Source of the DNA: Faecalispora anaeroviscerum
GTDB lineage: Bacteria; Bacillota; Clostridia; Oscillospirales; Acutalibacteraceae
Reading direction: 5' to 3'
Length of the DNA: 64,000 nt
Assembly: GCF_947568225.1 (NCBI RefSeq)
Contig: NZ_CANOOQ010000001.1
Span: forward strand, 62,001-126,000
The notes under the pieces are model-generated. The model was not told the DNA's origin. It ran no database searches and saw only the letters and a list, made by a program, of their open reading frames with translations. Shown piece by piece: positions 1-8,830 of this stretch. The position numbers were made by a program, and so were the translations under genes. Positions within the stretch are counted from its first letter, which is position 1. Each line of letters opens with the position of its first letter.

Positions 1-459
1 CGGCTCCGGTTCGCTTTCCATGAGCTGCTCGGTATAATCTATCGCCTGCTCCAAAACAGCGGTATCAAAGCCCGCAGTTTTGTAACCGTCATGGATGGTA
101 TTGTAATAATAGTCGGAGGGATAGCCCAGGCGATGCCCCGGCGTCATAACGTAGACCATGGCTGAAACAGTCTTGCCGTCCAACGGGAGGTCCATGGTTT
201 CCTTGTCGTAAAATCTGGGAAAGCCTTCATAAATATCGAGGGCAGTCTCATCTTTCGGCGTGATCTTCCACAGCAAAACAGGAACAGAAGAACCCTCGCA
301 AGGCTCAATGGTAGCCACCGCACCGTGCCTGCCGCCCCGAAACACAAGGGCATAATCCTTTATCTCGGAAGCCCCGACCACCTTGGCGGTGGGGCATCTC
401 CCAGCCATCTGCGGCAGATTGAGGTTGCTGCCATAGGCAATATACAGTTTGTTTTTCAT
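1..459 (-). CDS. Gamma-glutamylcyclotransferase-like protein (partial at window edge)
   Basis: The frame is open from an ATG at 459 to the left edge without a stop, giving 153 residues of a longer protein. The N-terminus reads MKNKLYIAYGSNLN, the signature of the AIG2/GGCT fold in which the YGSNL loop binds the gamma-glutamyl group; family members release 5-oxoproline from gamma-glutamyl amines or peptides. The start has a good ribosome site (AAAGGAG) and lies 10 bp after the amidoligase stop, so the two are cotranscribed. A ligase that makes amide bonds next to a cyclotransferase that can undo gamma-glutamyl bonds suggests linked chemistry; this is inference. The catalytic Glu cannot be assigned with certainty. 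Confidence 0.85.
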   Translation of the reverse strand, partial: MKNKLYIAYGSNLNLPQMAGRCPTAKVVGASEIKDYALVFRGGRHGAVATIEPCEGSSVPVLLWKITPKDETALDIYEGFPRFYDKETMDLPLDGKTVSAMVYVMTPGHRLGYPSDYYYNTIHDGYKTAGFDTAVLEQAIDYTEQLMESEPEP

Positions 460-469
460 ACGATCTCCT

Positions 470-1507
470 TTACATTGACATAGTAAAAGCGGAGGACTGT
501 TCATCCTCCGCTTCCAATACAGTTTCCGGCACAGCTTCTTCCGGCGGTGTCTGCTCCTGCGACCGCTCCGCTTCACGCTTTTGCCGCAGCCGTTCTTTTT
601 GCCTTTCTGCCTGTGCCGGGTCTTTCCATGCGATGCAGCCCTCCAAGTGATCCAGCAGATGCTTACGGGCCGTTTTAAATTCATCCCCAATCATACCGAG
701 GCGCAAAAGCCACACCCGAAAGGTATATTTTTCATTGGTGGACTGTGTTTTTGTCGGGCTTGCCGACCGCTGGTTGAGCGCCTGTGCGGTCATGGCGAGG
801 CAGAACTGCACATATGCTTTGACTTTTCCGGCATGGAGGTCCCCATTGAAAGCACGGAATTCCACCGTGCCTTTCTGGAACACGCTGTGCAGATTGAGAC
901 AGTGGTAGCGGCTATCGTGATAATGCTCCCGGCTGCCATCGCTGCCGTTGTACCAGATACGCTTCAGTTGGTCGAGGGTAGTGGGTTTCTGCCGGTTGAT
1001 CCGCTCTAAAAAGGCAGAGTCAATCTTTTGGCAGTAGTTGGTTTCCCTGCCTCTTGAAACCTTTAATGCCTTATAGATCATATCCTCCTTGGCCGCCATG
1101 ATGTTGACCAAGTTGCGGAGTTTGGGGGCATCAAAGGGGGCGGCATTGATGTGGATATGGATACCGCAGGAGGAATTCACAAATGCCCCGGCTTCCCGGA
1201 GCTTGCGCATCAATTCCTGCACAGTTTCGATATCCTGGTACTGGCAGATGGGGCTGACCATCTCTACGCTGTAGCTCCTGTCGGCGCTTACTTTTCTGCG
1301 GCCGTCTTTCTTCTGACAGTCAATACTGCCGTCACTCATGACCCTCCATTTTCGCCGCTGGCTGTCACAGGCATAATAGGCATCGTAGAAGCTGCCTTCA
1401 TATTCCTTTGTCGTGCCGAAATGTTCTGCAATCACCTCGGCGGCACGGCTTCGTGTAATCCCAGTCATTTCAATTTCAATCCCGAAATTCTGACCTTGTA
1501 TCTCCAT
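470..1507 (-). CDS. Amidoligase family protein (Amidoligase_2, ATP-grasp/COOH-NH2 ligase-like)
   Basis: A 345-residue protein starting MEIQGQNFGIEIEMTG; the GxExE-type start, the SVEMVSP strand, the CGIHIHI motif (about residue 115) and the VEFRAFNG strand (about residue 215) match the amidoligase_2 family, distant relatives of glutamine synthetase that form amide bonds. The C-terminal 60 residues are Arg/Glu/Gln rich and end in a Met-rich tail (AFTMSM). It sits directly upstream of the cyclotransferase-like gene. Such pairs occur in mobile elements and are thought to modify peptides or peptidoglycan, but the substrate here is unknown. Confidence 0.85.
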   Translation of the reverse strand: MEIQGQNFGIEIEMTGITRSRAAEVIAEHFGTTKEYEGSFYDAYYACDSQRRKWRVMSDGSIDCQKKDGRRKVSADRSYSVEMVSPICQYQDIETVQELMRKLREAGAFVNSSCGIHIHINAAPFDAPKLRNLVNIMAAKEDMIYKALKVSRGRETNYCQKIDSAFLERINRQKPTTLDQLKRIWYNGSDGSREHYHDSRYHCLNLHSVFQKGTVEFRAFNGDLHAGKVKAYVQFCLAMTAQALNQRSASPTKTQSTNEKYTFRVWLLRLGMIGDEFKTARKHLLDHLEGCIAWKDPAQAERQKERLRQKREAERSQEQTPPEEAVPETVLEAEDEQSSAFTMSM

Positions 1508-1520
1508 TTACCCACCGCCT

Positions 1521-2000
1521 TTACCACATCCTGTGCTGCAGGGTAAGGTCTTTTTCCTGTGACAGTCCCGCTGTTTCCGCAGCAGAGTTGATGAATCCGC
1601 ACAGCCGTTCCCTGCGCCAGGTATCAATCAGGTACCGTCCGCATTCCTCATTGAGAGCATTGATTTTCAAGACTGTATCCCGCACACACTCCGAGATAGC
1701 GGCAGGATCACCCTCTGCGGATACGAGATCATCGATGTACTCATCCAGAATCTTTCCCATGAGGGACACATCATCCGGCGTATAATGGTAGCCCCCGGCG
1801 TAAGGGTTGGGGTATTCCTTTCCGTCCATGCAGCACCGGAGATGCTCCAAAATAGCAGGGCGTTCTTCGTGATCCGCTTTTTGGTACTTCTCCATAAAAG
1901 CTAATATATCCGCTTCCCGGTTCGGAGTGTAGCGGATAAAAGACAGCATATCATCGAGGATACCCGCCTTGTTTTCTTTCTGATTTTGAACTCTGTCCAT
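1521..2000 (-). CDS. Unrecognised ICE protein, 159 aa
   Basis: No family was recognised. The protein is soluble, acidic and mostly helical, with no signal peptide or membrane segment. I chose the ATG at 2000 because AAGGGAG lies about 8 bases upstream; an upstream ATG at 2021 overlaps the VirB4 stop (TAATG) and would add 7 residues. It sits between virB4 and the amidoligase in one transcription unit, so it is probably an accessory gene of the element rather than a core transfer gene. Confidence 0.7.
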   Translation of the reverse strand: MDRVQNQKENKAGILDDMLSFIRYTPNREADILAFMEKYQKADHEERPAILEHLRCCMDGKEYPNPYAGGYHYTPDDVSLMGKILDEYIDDLVSAEGDPAAISECVRDTVLKINALNEECGRYLIDTWRRERLCGFINSAAETAGLSQEKDLTLQHRMW

Positions 2001-2020
2001 GACTTTTTCTCCCTTCTTCA

Positions 2021-3850
2021 TTATCTGCCACCCGCCTTTCCGAACAGCTTTTCCTTGTAGGCAGGGGCATGGACCGCAAGGTTATACCGCTCTATGCCGC
2101 ATTTGTAGAGGCACACACCACGCTGGGGGAAGCGGATTAGGTTGTATTCGGATTCCTCTAACTGGAGGCTGTCGATATAAAACTGTTTGTCAATGTTCCC
2201 TGCATTAAAGAGGAAAGCGTGAGTAGGAATGGAGAACAGCGGTTTTGTCAGCTCCCTGATGCCCTCTATATTGAAGTCCTCCAAATTCTGAGAAGCCAGA
2301 ATTATCGCCGACTCCTTTTTTCTGACACGCTTCATGAAATTTCGGATATACTCAATCGCAGTCAGATTGGTCAGGAACAGATACAGCTCATCAATTGATG
2401 CGGCGGTATTTCCCCCGGTCAAGAGCTTGTCGCTCATAAAGGAAAGCACATTGAACAGCAGGGCGTTTTTCACATTCCGGCTGGCTTGCAGCAATCCTTT
2501 TACTCCGAACACAATAAAGCGGTGGTCGGTCACGTTGGTGTGGCCGTTGAAGAATTTACTTTCGGCTCCCATACACATGGAGTGGAGCCCCAGCAGGATT
2601 TCCTGCAGCAATTCCTGCGGGTAGAGCTGATAGTTACTTTTGTCATATCCCCTAAACTCATCGTCAATGAGAGCATAAAGGTCAGATAAGACAGGATAGT
2701 CTGTGGTGGCAAGGCTTCTGAAATCAGTGCGGTCGCTGATGCCAAATTTTTCGTACAGCTTGCCCAGCATGATTTCTATGGCGTCGATGTGGCGGTCGGA
2801 AAAATCTTTATAACAGCGGAAAAAATCCTTAAGAAAGGAAATGTGTTGACTGAGCTTGGTGGACTGGCGGAATGCCTGGGGTGCGTCGGTGTCCTCCGGG
2901 CTGCCTCCTTCATCCCATGTTTTAGGCTCCAGAGGATTGATACGGTATTGCCCGCTCATCAAGTCGATGAAACAGCCGAGGTTCTCTGCGAGGTCAACAT
3001 ATTCATGTTCAGGATCAAGGCACAGGACGGACTTACCCGATTCGAGGATGTTACAGAGGATGAGCTTGAGGAGATAGCTCTTGCCCTGACCGGAGTTACC
3101 GAGGATTAAAATGTTCGCATTCGTCTTGTCATCGTCACGCTTATCGAAGTCCACAATGATATTTGAACCAAATTTATCACGGCCAAGATAGAAGCCGTGG
3201 GGATCGGTCTTGCCACTGTAATTGAACGGATAGAGGTTTGCCACCGAGCTGGCGGGTAAAACCCGTTCAAATTGGCTGCCGAACACATTCCGTCCCGCAG
3301 GGCCGACCGACAGAAAGCCCTCCCGCTGGCGCAGTATCAGCCGGTCTACATTGAGTTTTGAGCGGACCAGCTCAGTCAAGACGTCGGTCTGGAGGAGCTT
3401 TAAATCGTCCAAATTGTTCGCTGTCAGCTCAATAAAAACAGCGCAGTGGAGGAGCGGCTCACGGTTTCGGTGCATGGAGGACACCAGTGTGACCACATCC
3501 TGCAAATTGCTTTCGGCGGTGACTGTCTGCTGGAGATCGTTGGTGCTGCTCTTATCCATGCGGTTTTTATTGGCTGCGTTATGGATGATTCTCTTTTCCT
3601 CTGCCGCCGTTACCTGTCTGGTGTAGATACGCAGGGTCACACCGTCCTTTTCCCCAAGATGACGCAGGATGGCCTGCTCATCGGTTGCGGTAGGGTACTC
3701 ACGGAGAGCCCAGACACACCGATAGGTGTTGCCGCATATAAAATGGTCCGTATTGAACTTGATGATGCCCGGTGCGATCATGTCAAGAAAATCCTTGATT
3801 TTCGACTCTGCCGCCCCAGCATCAGCCTTTGTTTTTTTGATTTTAGGCAT
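2021..3850 (-). CDS. VirB4-family conjugation ATPase
   Basis: A 609-residue ATPase of the type IV secretion system. The Walker A motif GNSGQGKS lies near residue 250, followed by the LCLDPEHEY strand typical of VirB4/TraE proteins and a Walker-B-like IDELYLFL near residue 490; the helicase-like C-terminal half includes an ASQNLEDF segment. The N-terminal 200 residues (TYRCVWALREYP, HRNREPLLH) match the usual Gram-positive VirB4 N-domain, so the protein is complete although shorter than the 800-residue proteobacterial form. It would power substrate transfer and pilus or channel assembly at the inner face of the membrane. PrgI lies just upstream, as usual. Confidence 0.92.
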   Translation of the reverse strand: MPKIKKTKADAGAAESKIKDFLDMIAPGIIKFNTDHFICGNTYRCVWALREYPTATDEQAILRHLGEKDGVTLRIYTRQVTAAEEKRIIHNAANKNRMDKSSTNDLQQTVTAESNLQDVVTLVSSMHRNREPLLHCAVFIELTANNLDDLKLLQTDVLTELVRSKLNVDRLILRQREGFLSVGPAGRNVFGSQFERVLPASSVANLYPFNYSGKTDPHGFYLGRDKFGSNIIVDFDKRDDDKTNANILILGNSGQGKSYLLKLILCNILESGKSVLCLDPEHEYVDLAENLGCFIDLMSGQYRINPLEPKTWDEGGSPEDTDAPQAFRQSTKLSQHISFLKDFFRCYKDFSDRHIDAIEIMLGKLYEKFGISDRTDFRSLATTDYPVLSDLYALIDDEFRGYDKSNYQLYPQELLQEILLGLHSMCMGAESKFFNGHTNVTDHRFIVFGVKGLLQASRNVKNALLFNVLSFMSDKLLTGGNTAASIDELYLFLTNLTAIEYIRNFMKRVRKKESAIILASQNLEDFNIEGIRELTKPLFSIPTHAFLFNAGNIDKQFYIDSLQLEESEYNLIRFPQRGVCLYKCGIERYNLAVHAPAYKEKLFGKAGGR

Positions 3851-3932
3851 GAAAAAATACCTCCTGTCCAGCCGTGGGAGGTTCCATGCCTTTTGGCCGC
3901 AAGGTACCTCCCTACGGCCTATTGAATTTTAC

Positions 3933-4520
3933 TTATTCTCCGAGAATCACCCAGCGCTCGCCGTCATAATCCTCATACATCTTAGTAGTGACATTTTGCT
4001 CATAGTAGACTCCAAGCAGACGCTTGGTATCGGCTTCACCGGCTCTGCGCGCAGTAAAGCCCTGATCCTTGAGGCTCTTTTCGATACGGGAGAGGTAGGG
4101 GCCTACGTCCTTTTCTTTTTCTCCACGCAGGCGGATGATGATTAAAAATTCCCGCGCTGTTGCCATCTGCACTTGCATACGGTCAAGGGCGGTCATGTCC
4201 TGTGCCAGCAGCTTTCGGATGACAGGATTCTGCTCGGCATCCATCCTGGCTTTCAGATAGCTCTTGTTGCCCTCAAAGTTTTCACGGCTGTTAAGGCACA
4301 GCATTTCAATATCCGAGATGCCTTTCAGCACATTCATAAGAGCATAAATCCTTGCCCCGATGCTGGAATCGGACAGGACGCTGATGTTGGTGGGTTTAAC
4401 CATAAAAAACACCAGCTCACCATGGGGAGTCACAAGGCTGTGGCCTGTGATGTCCTCGATGCCGATGAGCTGGCGGGTGGAGGCTTTCTCCCTTGCCTCC
4501 TGTTTCCTTTTTCTGTTCAT
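3933..4520 (-). CDS. Conserved T4SS-associated protein between PrgI and VirB4
   Basis: About 195 residues, no signal peptide or membrane helix. Its position between PrgI and VirB4, and segments such as TPHGELVFFMVKPTNISVLS and ATAREFLIIIRL, recall the N-terminal (non-ATPase) domain of TrbE/VirB4-like proteins, but VirB4 downstream has its own N-domain, so this is not simply a split virB4. It may be a docking partner of VirB4; that is inference. The ATG at 4520 is preferred, with GGAGGG about 8 bases upstream inside the end of the PrgI gene; ATGs at 4526 and 4535 are alternatives. Confidence 0.7.
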   Translation of the reverse strand: MNRKRKQEAREKASTRQLIGIEDITGHSLVTPHGELVFFMVKPTNISVLSDSSIGARIYALMNVLKGISDIEMLCLNSRENFEGNKSYLKARMDAEQNPVIRKLLAQDMTALDRMQVQMATAREFLIIIRLRGEKEKDVGPYLSRIEKSLKDQGFTARRAGEADTKRLLGVYYEQNVTTKMYEDYDGERWVILGE

Positions 4521-4522
4521 AT

Positions 4523-4780
4523 TCATGCCCTCCATTCATAGGATTGTTGCTTGCCGAAGAAGAAAGCGGCGGCATAGCGGATAAAATCGAGGATACTCAC
4601 GTCCTCAAAACGTATGGATAAAAAGGCATAGAGCGCCGTCAGGACGATGGGCGGCAGCCAGCCGAGCTGGGAAAGGGCAAAGACAGAAATCAGACATCCG
4701 ACGCCGATGATTCCAATATCCCGTAGCTCCCATAGCCACAGGGTAGCCTTTGACTTTAAGTTGTCGGGGTAGATATACAT
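4523..4780 (-). CDS. prgI: PrgI family (VirB3-like) membrane protein
   Basis: An 85-residue protein with the PrgI start (YIYPDNLKSKATLWLWELRD) and two closely spaced hydrophobic helices, IGIIGVGCLISVFALSQLG and LPPIVLTALYAFLSI. PrgI proteins are the VirB3-like inner-membrane parts of Gram-positive conjugation channels and partner VirB4. The gene overlaps the end of the methyltransferase gene by 25 bases, which suggests coupled translation. Confidence 0.9.
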   Translation of the reverse strand: MYIYPDNLKSKATLWLWELRDIGIIGVGCLISVFALSQLGWLPPIVLTALYAFLSIRFEDVSILDFIRYAAAFFFGKQQSYEWRA

Positions 4781-7143
4781 GGGGGTGATTCCTCCTGTTC
4801 CTCATGGATTATTCGCAAAAAATAAGCGATGCCACGGAGGACAAAGTCCACGCACGGTATCGCCACGCTGTTTCCAAGTGCCTTGTATCTGGCACTGTCC
4901 GATGCTCCCGGTATCAACGTCCAGCCATCAGGAAAGCCCTGGAGCCGCTCACATTCCAGAGGAGTAAGTCTGCGGATGAGGTTGCGTCCATTCTCTTTTA
5001 CAAGATTTTCGCTTCCGCCTCCGTTGTCGCCACCCTGGGCACGCAGAGTGGTACAGCCCTCCGCATAGTTGCCATATTGTGATTGGCCGAATACTTCAGG
5101 CTGACAAATGAGATCGGTGGCATCCTTATGCTGCCTTGCACTTTGTGTGGCAACCACATCATTTTCGGAAAATTCATCGCTCCGCTGTCGGCTGAATACC
5201 GCATGGCGGTCGCTGGTGGTAATGGTATAGCTGATGTCCGGCTGACAGCCCAATCCGTTGCCGCCGTTCTCCGGCTCCCGGTCAATGGTGTTGCCAGCAA
5301 TGCAGATGGTTTCCTGCAAAATAGCACTTCCCACGAGCGGTACATTATTGCCGCCGGTACCATAGGTCGAGGTGACGGTAGGGGCTACCTCCAACGGTCC
5401 GTTATATCTGCAATCCTTGGCATGGTTATCAAACAGCACCGGCTGGTTGTTTCCGCTCATGCCTGCGCTGGCAGTGATGGTTGGGCAGATGCCGACGCCG
5501 ATTTCTGCGCCTCCCTGCTGGGTCGCCATGACCAGCGGCTGGTGACCATGCTCCTGGGCGCGGAGCGTACCTGTGATGTCCTCCGTGCAGTGCATCTGGC
5601 TGCCGCCTTGATCGTTTAAGCAAAGCACGGATGGAGCAGTACCGGTTTTAATAGTGGGCGAACACTCTGACTGATAACCGATTCCTCTGGCCTCTGCGCT
5701 GGCATTGCCGCAGAATCCTGCGGTAAGCACACAGGGATAGCCCTGTCCGGCCTGACCGCCGCCGCTGGTGATGGAGGTATGAACCTCCGGCGTGAGAAAA
5801 CAATCGCCGTCACCTTTGCTGATAACTCCTGCCGCAAATAGAAGTCCTGCCGGGTTTCTTCCGCCGCCCCCGTCCGCTCCGGCAAGAGTGGGCGCCACAC
5901 CCTCCGGCGTGAACACACGGCTTTGCTGGGTATCCCATCCGTTTAGACAGTTCGGCTGGGATATAAGGGGAGGATGACCTCCCATGTCTGCACGGAGCGT
6001 AGGGGTTACTTCCTCGGTGATATCCATTCGTTCTCCGCCATGGTCGTTTAAGCAGACCAATGGCTGCTGGGTGACAAAGGTCTGCATCTGCATATTGCGG
6101 GTTGCCAGCAGAGCGCCTGATATGCCGTCAAGATCAATCACCTCGTCCCGTTGGTTGACATGAAAAGCGCTGATTTTTTCAGCATCCGCCACAAAAGTCT
6201 GCTGTTTCATGCCGGGGCTGGCACCCAAGGCTCCGGCTACATCCTGGAGGTTCCGCACTTCATCACGCTGGTTGGCGGCAAAGGCTATCGCTGTTTTTTC
6301 CTCTGTCTGGATATACCCATGCCCGCCGCCTTCGCCGCCATAAAGAGAGGGCCATGTTCCAGTTTCCTCAAAGATGCGGCGGCTCTGCACATCCCATGGG
6401 GTCAGGCAAGCTCCGCCTGTATCGTCAGTGCCTCCTTGAGCTGGGGCGGCAGCTCCTTGCCCCTGGCTTCCGCTCTCCGCAATATCCCCAAACAGGCCGT
6501 CTTGCTTAAATAGTATTTCGGGTGCGGTTGTGCCTCCAAAATCTGCGACAAGGAAGATGCGACGGCGACGCTGGGCGACTCCCCAGAATTGAGCGTCCAT
6601 GACACGCCAAGCCAAGCTGAATTCAGTTCCCAATATGACAGCCCCAGCAGATTCCCAGCGCCCGGACTCAGGTCGAGGCACATCACAGGCACTGTACTTA
6701 ATGCGGACGATCTCCTCGATGACCGCCCTGAAATCCTCGCCGTCTGCGGAGCTAAAGGCTCCGGGGACATTCTCCCAAACGAGGTATCGAGGTCGAATAA
6801 AGTGAGCTGGTACGTTTCGCTGCTCATCGGCTTTTCTCATCTCCTTTGCAATCCGTGTCTGCTCCATAAATAGACCAGAGCGTTCTCCGGCAAGTCCGGC
6901 ACGCTGCCCAGCCACACTCAGGTCCTGGCATGGGCTGCCCCCGCAGATCACATCCACAAGAGGCAATGCCGCTCCGTCAAGTTTTGTGATATCTCCGACA
7001 TGGAGCATTTCAGGAAATCGGATTTTTGTCACTTCAATGGGAAAGGCTTCGATTTCACTTGCCCATAAGGGGGTGATTCCATTGCGGACAGCAACAAGCG
7101 GGAAGCCTCCGATCCCATCGAAGAGGCTCCCCATCGTCATCAT
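4756..7143 (-). CDS. DNA (cytosine-5) methyltransferase with a repetitive recognition region
   Basis: A 795-residue Dcm-type enzyme. Motif I (GSLFDGIGGF) is at the N-terminus, motif IV (GGSPCQDLS, catalytic Cys) near residue 70, motif VI (WENVPGAF) near 130, motif VIII (QRRRRIFLV) near 195, and motifs IX-X (RRLTPLECERLQGFPDGW, KALGNSVAIP) near 730-765. Ordinary enzymes are 350-450 residues; here about 480 residues between motifs VIII and IX are filled with degenerate repeats built on patterns such as CLNDHGG..MDITEEVTPTL and TITASAGMSGNNQPV. Likely role: methylating the element's own DNA against host restriction. The start overlaps the stop of the upstream gene (TGATG). Confidence 0.92.
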   Translation of the reverse strand: MMTMGSLFDGIGGFPLVAVRNGITPLWASEIEAFPIEVTKIRFPEMLHVGDITKLDGAALPLVDVICGGSPCQDLSVAGQRAGLAGERSGLFMEQTRIAKEMRKADEQRNVPAHFIRPRYLVWENVPGAFSSADGEDFRAVIEEIVRIKYSACDVPRPESGRWESAGAVILGTEFSLAWRVMDAQFWGVAQRRRRIFLVADFGGTTAPEILFKQDGLFGDIAESGSQGQGAAAPAQGGTDDTGGACLTPWDVQSRRIFEETGTWPSLYGGEGGGHGYIQTEEKTAIAFAANQRDEVRNLQDVAGALGASPGMKQQTFVADAEKISAFHVNQRDEVIDLDGISGALLATRNMQMQTFVTQQPLVCLNDHGGERMDITEEVTPTLRADMGGHPPLISQPNCLNGWDTQQSRVFTPEGVAPTLAGADGGGGRNPAGLLFAAGVISKGDGDCFLTPEVHTSITSGGGQAGQGYPCVLTAGFCGNASAEARGIGYQSECSPTIKTGTAPSVLCLNDQGGSQMHCTEDITGTLRAQEHGHQPLVMATQQGGAEIGVGICPTITASAGMSGNNQPVLFDNHAKDCRYNGPLEVAPTVTSTYGTGGNNVPLVGSAILQETICIAGNTIDREPENGGNGLGCQPDISYTITTSDRHAVFSRQRSDEFSENDVVATQSARQHKDATDLICQPEVFGQSQYGNYAEGCTTLRAQGGDNGGGSENLVKENGRNLIRRLTPLECERLQGFPDGWTLIPGASDSARYKALGNSVAIPCVDFVLRGIAYFLRIIHEEQEESPPCISTPTT

Positions 7144-7526
7144 CAGACCATCCTCATAGCCTGTTCGGGAGCCTCGGCCGGTACATTGTTTTTTACTCTG
7201 CCTATGGCAAAGCCGTTTTCCTGTTCCATTACCCGGCGTACCGGGATTCCGAGTCTGCCCGCTTCCTCGATTTCAAGGTGCATTCCGAGTGAGATATGGT
7301 CGCCGTAGCACCATAACTCATCACAACGGGACAACATGGCGATTCCCATGTCAAGCCCAAGCTGACGCTGTTCCGGCTGATGTTCGTCCAGAATGGTGGG
7401 GTATAGCAAATGGGGCGCAAAAAAAGCGTACCCCTCGTTCATTACATGATGGCACGCTTTCTTGGCAAACTCGGTATTCTTTTCGATGTCCCCGGCGTAG
7501 GGGGACGCCATATAAATCAATTTCAT
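7143..7526 (-). CDS. DUF4406 / nucleoside 2-deoxyribosyltransferase-like protein
   Basis: A 127-residue protein beginning MKLIYMASPYAGDIEKN. The YxASPY(A/S)G loop, the DMGIAMLSRCDELWCYG strand and the following GMHLEIEEAGRLGIPV segment are those of the nucleoside 2-deoxyribosyltransferase-like fold (DUF4406). Substrate unknown; mobile-element copies may act on nucleotides. The ATG at 7526 has AAAGGAAA upstream; it is coupled to the methyltransferase gene by a TGATG overlap. The C-terminus is Met-rich (PEQAMRMV). Confidence 0.8.
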   Translation of the reverse strand: MKLIYMASPYAGDIEKNTEFAKKACHHVMNEGYAFFAPHLLYPTILDEHQPEQRQLGLDMGIAMLSRCDELWCYGDHISLGMHLEIEEAGRLGIPVRRVMEQENGFAIGRVKNNVPAEAPEQAMRMV

Positions 7527-7545
7527 GGCCTTTTTCCTTTCTGCG

Positions 7546-8451
7546 TTATTTCGGTGCAACCGCCTGCACCACAGTTCGGGTGGTGTTCACAGCGGCCTGC
7601 GCCGTGTACACGGCACTCATCACATTAGCCTTTGTGCTGGTGTCCAGCCCAAAAGCTCCAGCGATTCTTGGCACTTCCCCTGCGGAAAGCATCAGCCCAA
7701 GCCCCAGCAGGGCGTGGGTTCTCAGGACCATAAGCCCTGCGGCAAGGATGGTTGCCTGCAAAAATGTGGTGAGGCACAGACCGATGATCTGCTTGCACCA
7801 CTGTGTAAATCCGTCAATGTAACCGCGAGGAACGGAAAACATATACAGGCTGCCTACAGCAATCTGGATCAGCAAAATGCCCCCACGTTTTAAATTGGCA
7901 AAAAAAACTTTAATGACCGAGTATCCCATCATGATAATCAGGAAAAGCATCATGATGGGGTTTGTGATGCCCGACAGCCCTCCAAAGATACCGGAGCCCA
8001 TAGCACCGCCCAGGTCTGACGAGCTGCCAAGCTCTGCTATGATGTTCCCCGCAAGGTCACCGAAGCTGCTTCCGTAGCCGGTGATTCCTGCCGTGAGGCT
8101 GCTCTGGAGATTGACCGAGAGCTTGAACAGCTCCACCGGTAAGATGGTAAAAAGGGACACCGCCATAAAGCCTTTGATGGCGTTTAAGGCGGCGTCTTTT
8201 ATGCTGCCCCGGCCGTGCTGGTACTCGATTCCGGTTTCAAACACCGACACCACAAGCCCGGTCCCGTACAGCGCCCAAGCCAGATAAGAGAAAAACAGGA
8301 CGATGGACTGTACCCATTCCATAGAGAACAGCTCCACGCCCATATTTCCCATTTGTGCAAAAAAGTCAGCAAGAAAGCCAACCACTTGTCCGTAGAGCCA
8401 TTCGATGATCTGATCCATCACGGTTCCGAGGACAAAATCCCATATAAACAT
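7546..8451 (-). CDS. VirB6/TrbL-like polytopic conjugation protein
   Basis: A 301-residue membrane protein with about six hydrophobic segments (for example IVLFFSYLAWALYGTGLVV, MMLFLIIMMGYSVIKVFFA, IIGLCLTTFLQATILAAGLM). The N-terminal MFIWDFVLGTVMDQIIEWLYGQ and the overall layout match the VirB6/TrbL-type channel subunit of clostridial conjugative elements. The start at 8451 is set by GGAGGTG (8461-8467 on the plus strand as cacctcc), 9 bases upstream. It follows a terminator-like hairpin, so its transcription may be set apart from the VirB2-like gene. Confidence 0.85.
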   Translation of the reverse strand: MFIWDFVLGTVMDQIIEWLYGQVVGFLADFFAQMGNMGVELFSMEWVQSIVLFFSYLAWALYGTGLVVSVFETGIEYQHGRGSIKDAALNAIKGFMAVSLFTILPVELFKLSVNLQSSLTAGITGYGSSFGDLAGNIIAELGSSSDLGGAMGSGIFGGLSGITNPIMMLFLIIMMGYSVIKVFFANLKRGGILLIQIAVGSLYMFSVPRGYIDGFTQWCKQIIGLCLTTFLQATILAAGLMVLRTHALLGLGLMLSAGEVPRIAGAFGLDTSTKANVMSAVYTAQAAVNTTRTVVQAVAPK

Positions 8452-8474
8452 TTGGAAGTTCACCTCCTTCGAGA

Positions 8475-8510
8475 CATAAAAAATCACACCGTAGCAAGGC
8501 ACACGGTGTG
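8475..8510 (-). terminator. Hairpin with T-run ahead of the VirB6-like gene
   Basis: CACACCG (8485-8491) pairs with CGGTGTG (8504-8510); on the minus strand the stem is followed by ATTTTTT. It lies between the VirB2-like and VirB6-like genes and would end, or attenuate, minus-strand transcription. Confidence 0.55.
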
Positions 8511-8552
8511 TTCATTCATCTCGGTTAATAAATTTCGAGCAATGATTTTTAT

Positions 8553-8580
8553 TTGAGTAAAGCTCAAAAACAACTTGACA
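8553..8580 (+). promoter_or_regulatory. Candidate promoter/operator for the plus-strand small gene
   Basis: An inverted repeat TTGAG-TAAAG-CTCAA (8553-8567) is followed by TTGACA (8575-8580), a consensus -35 box. The matching -10 box is weak (TCAATA or TTCAAT about 17-18 bases on). It is the only promoter-like signal before the plus-strand gene at 8649. Confidence 0.35.
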
Positions 8581-8648
8581 ATCAGCTCTTTCAGAGTTTC
8601 AATACCACACAACGGTGGCCGCCGAAATAATCTTAGGAGGTCAATTGC

Positions 8649-8816
8649 ATGGCAGATTACAAAAAAATGTACGATTCGCTGTTCAATGATGTGACGGACG
8701 CGATATCGTTGCTTCAGCGCGCACAGCAAAAAACGGAGGAGCTTTTTATCTCTGGCGATGATGGCATCGTACTTGAGATTAGAAAAGAATCCGGGCCTGA
8801 GGGCGAAAAAGAATAG
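8649..8816 (+). CDS. Small conserved-looking helical protein, 55 aa, opposite to the ICE operon
   Basis: ATG at 8649 is preceded by TAGGAGG; the product starts MADYKKMYDSLFNDVTDAIS and is helical and acidic at its end. Similar short proteins of the M.eYkkMYxxLFNxvTdaI type are familiar from clostridial genomes and phages, but no function is known to me. It is the only gene on the plus strand of the ICE part, with its own ribosome site and its own strong terminator, so it is an independent unit. Confidence 0.7.
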   Translation: MADYKKMYDSLFNDVTDAISLLQRAQQKTEELFISGDDGIVLEIRKESGPEGEKE

Positions 8817-8830
8817 CGGAATCATTTTGT

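Noticed and set aside
2021..4520. virB4 split in two genes by a frameshift
   Set aside because: The 609-residue protein has its own normal N-terminal domain and start signals, and the 195-residue protein has its own ribosome site, so they are separate genes.
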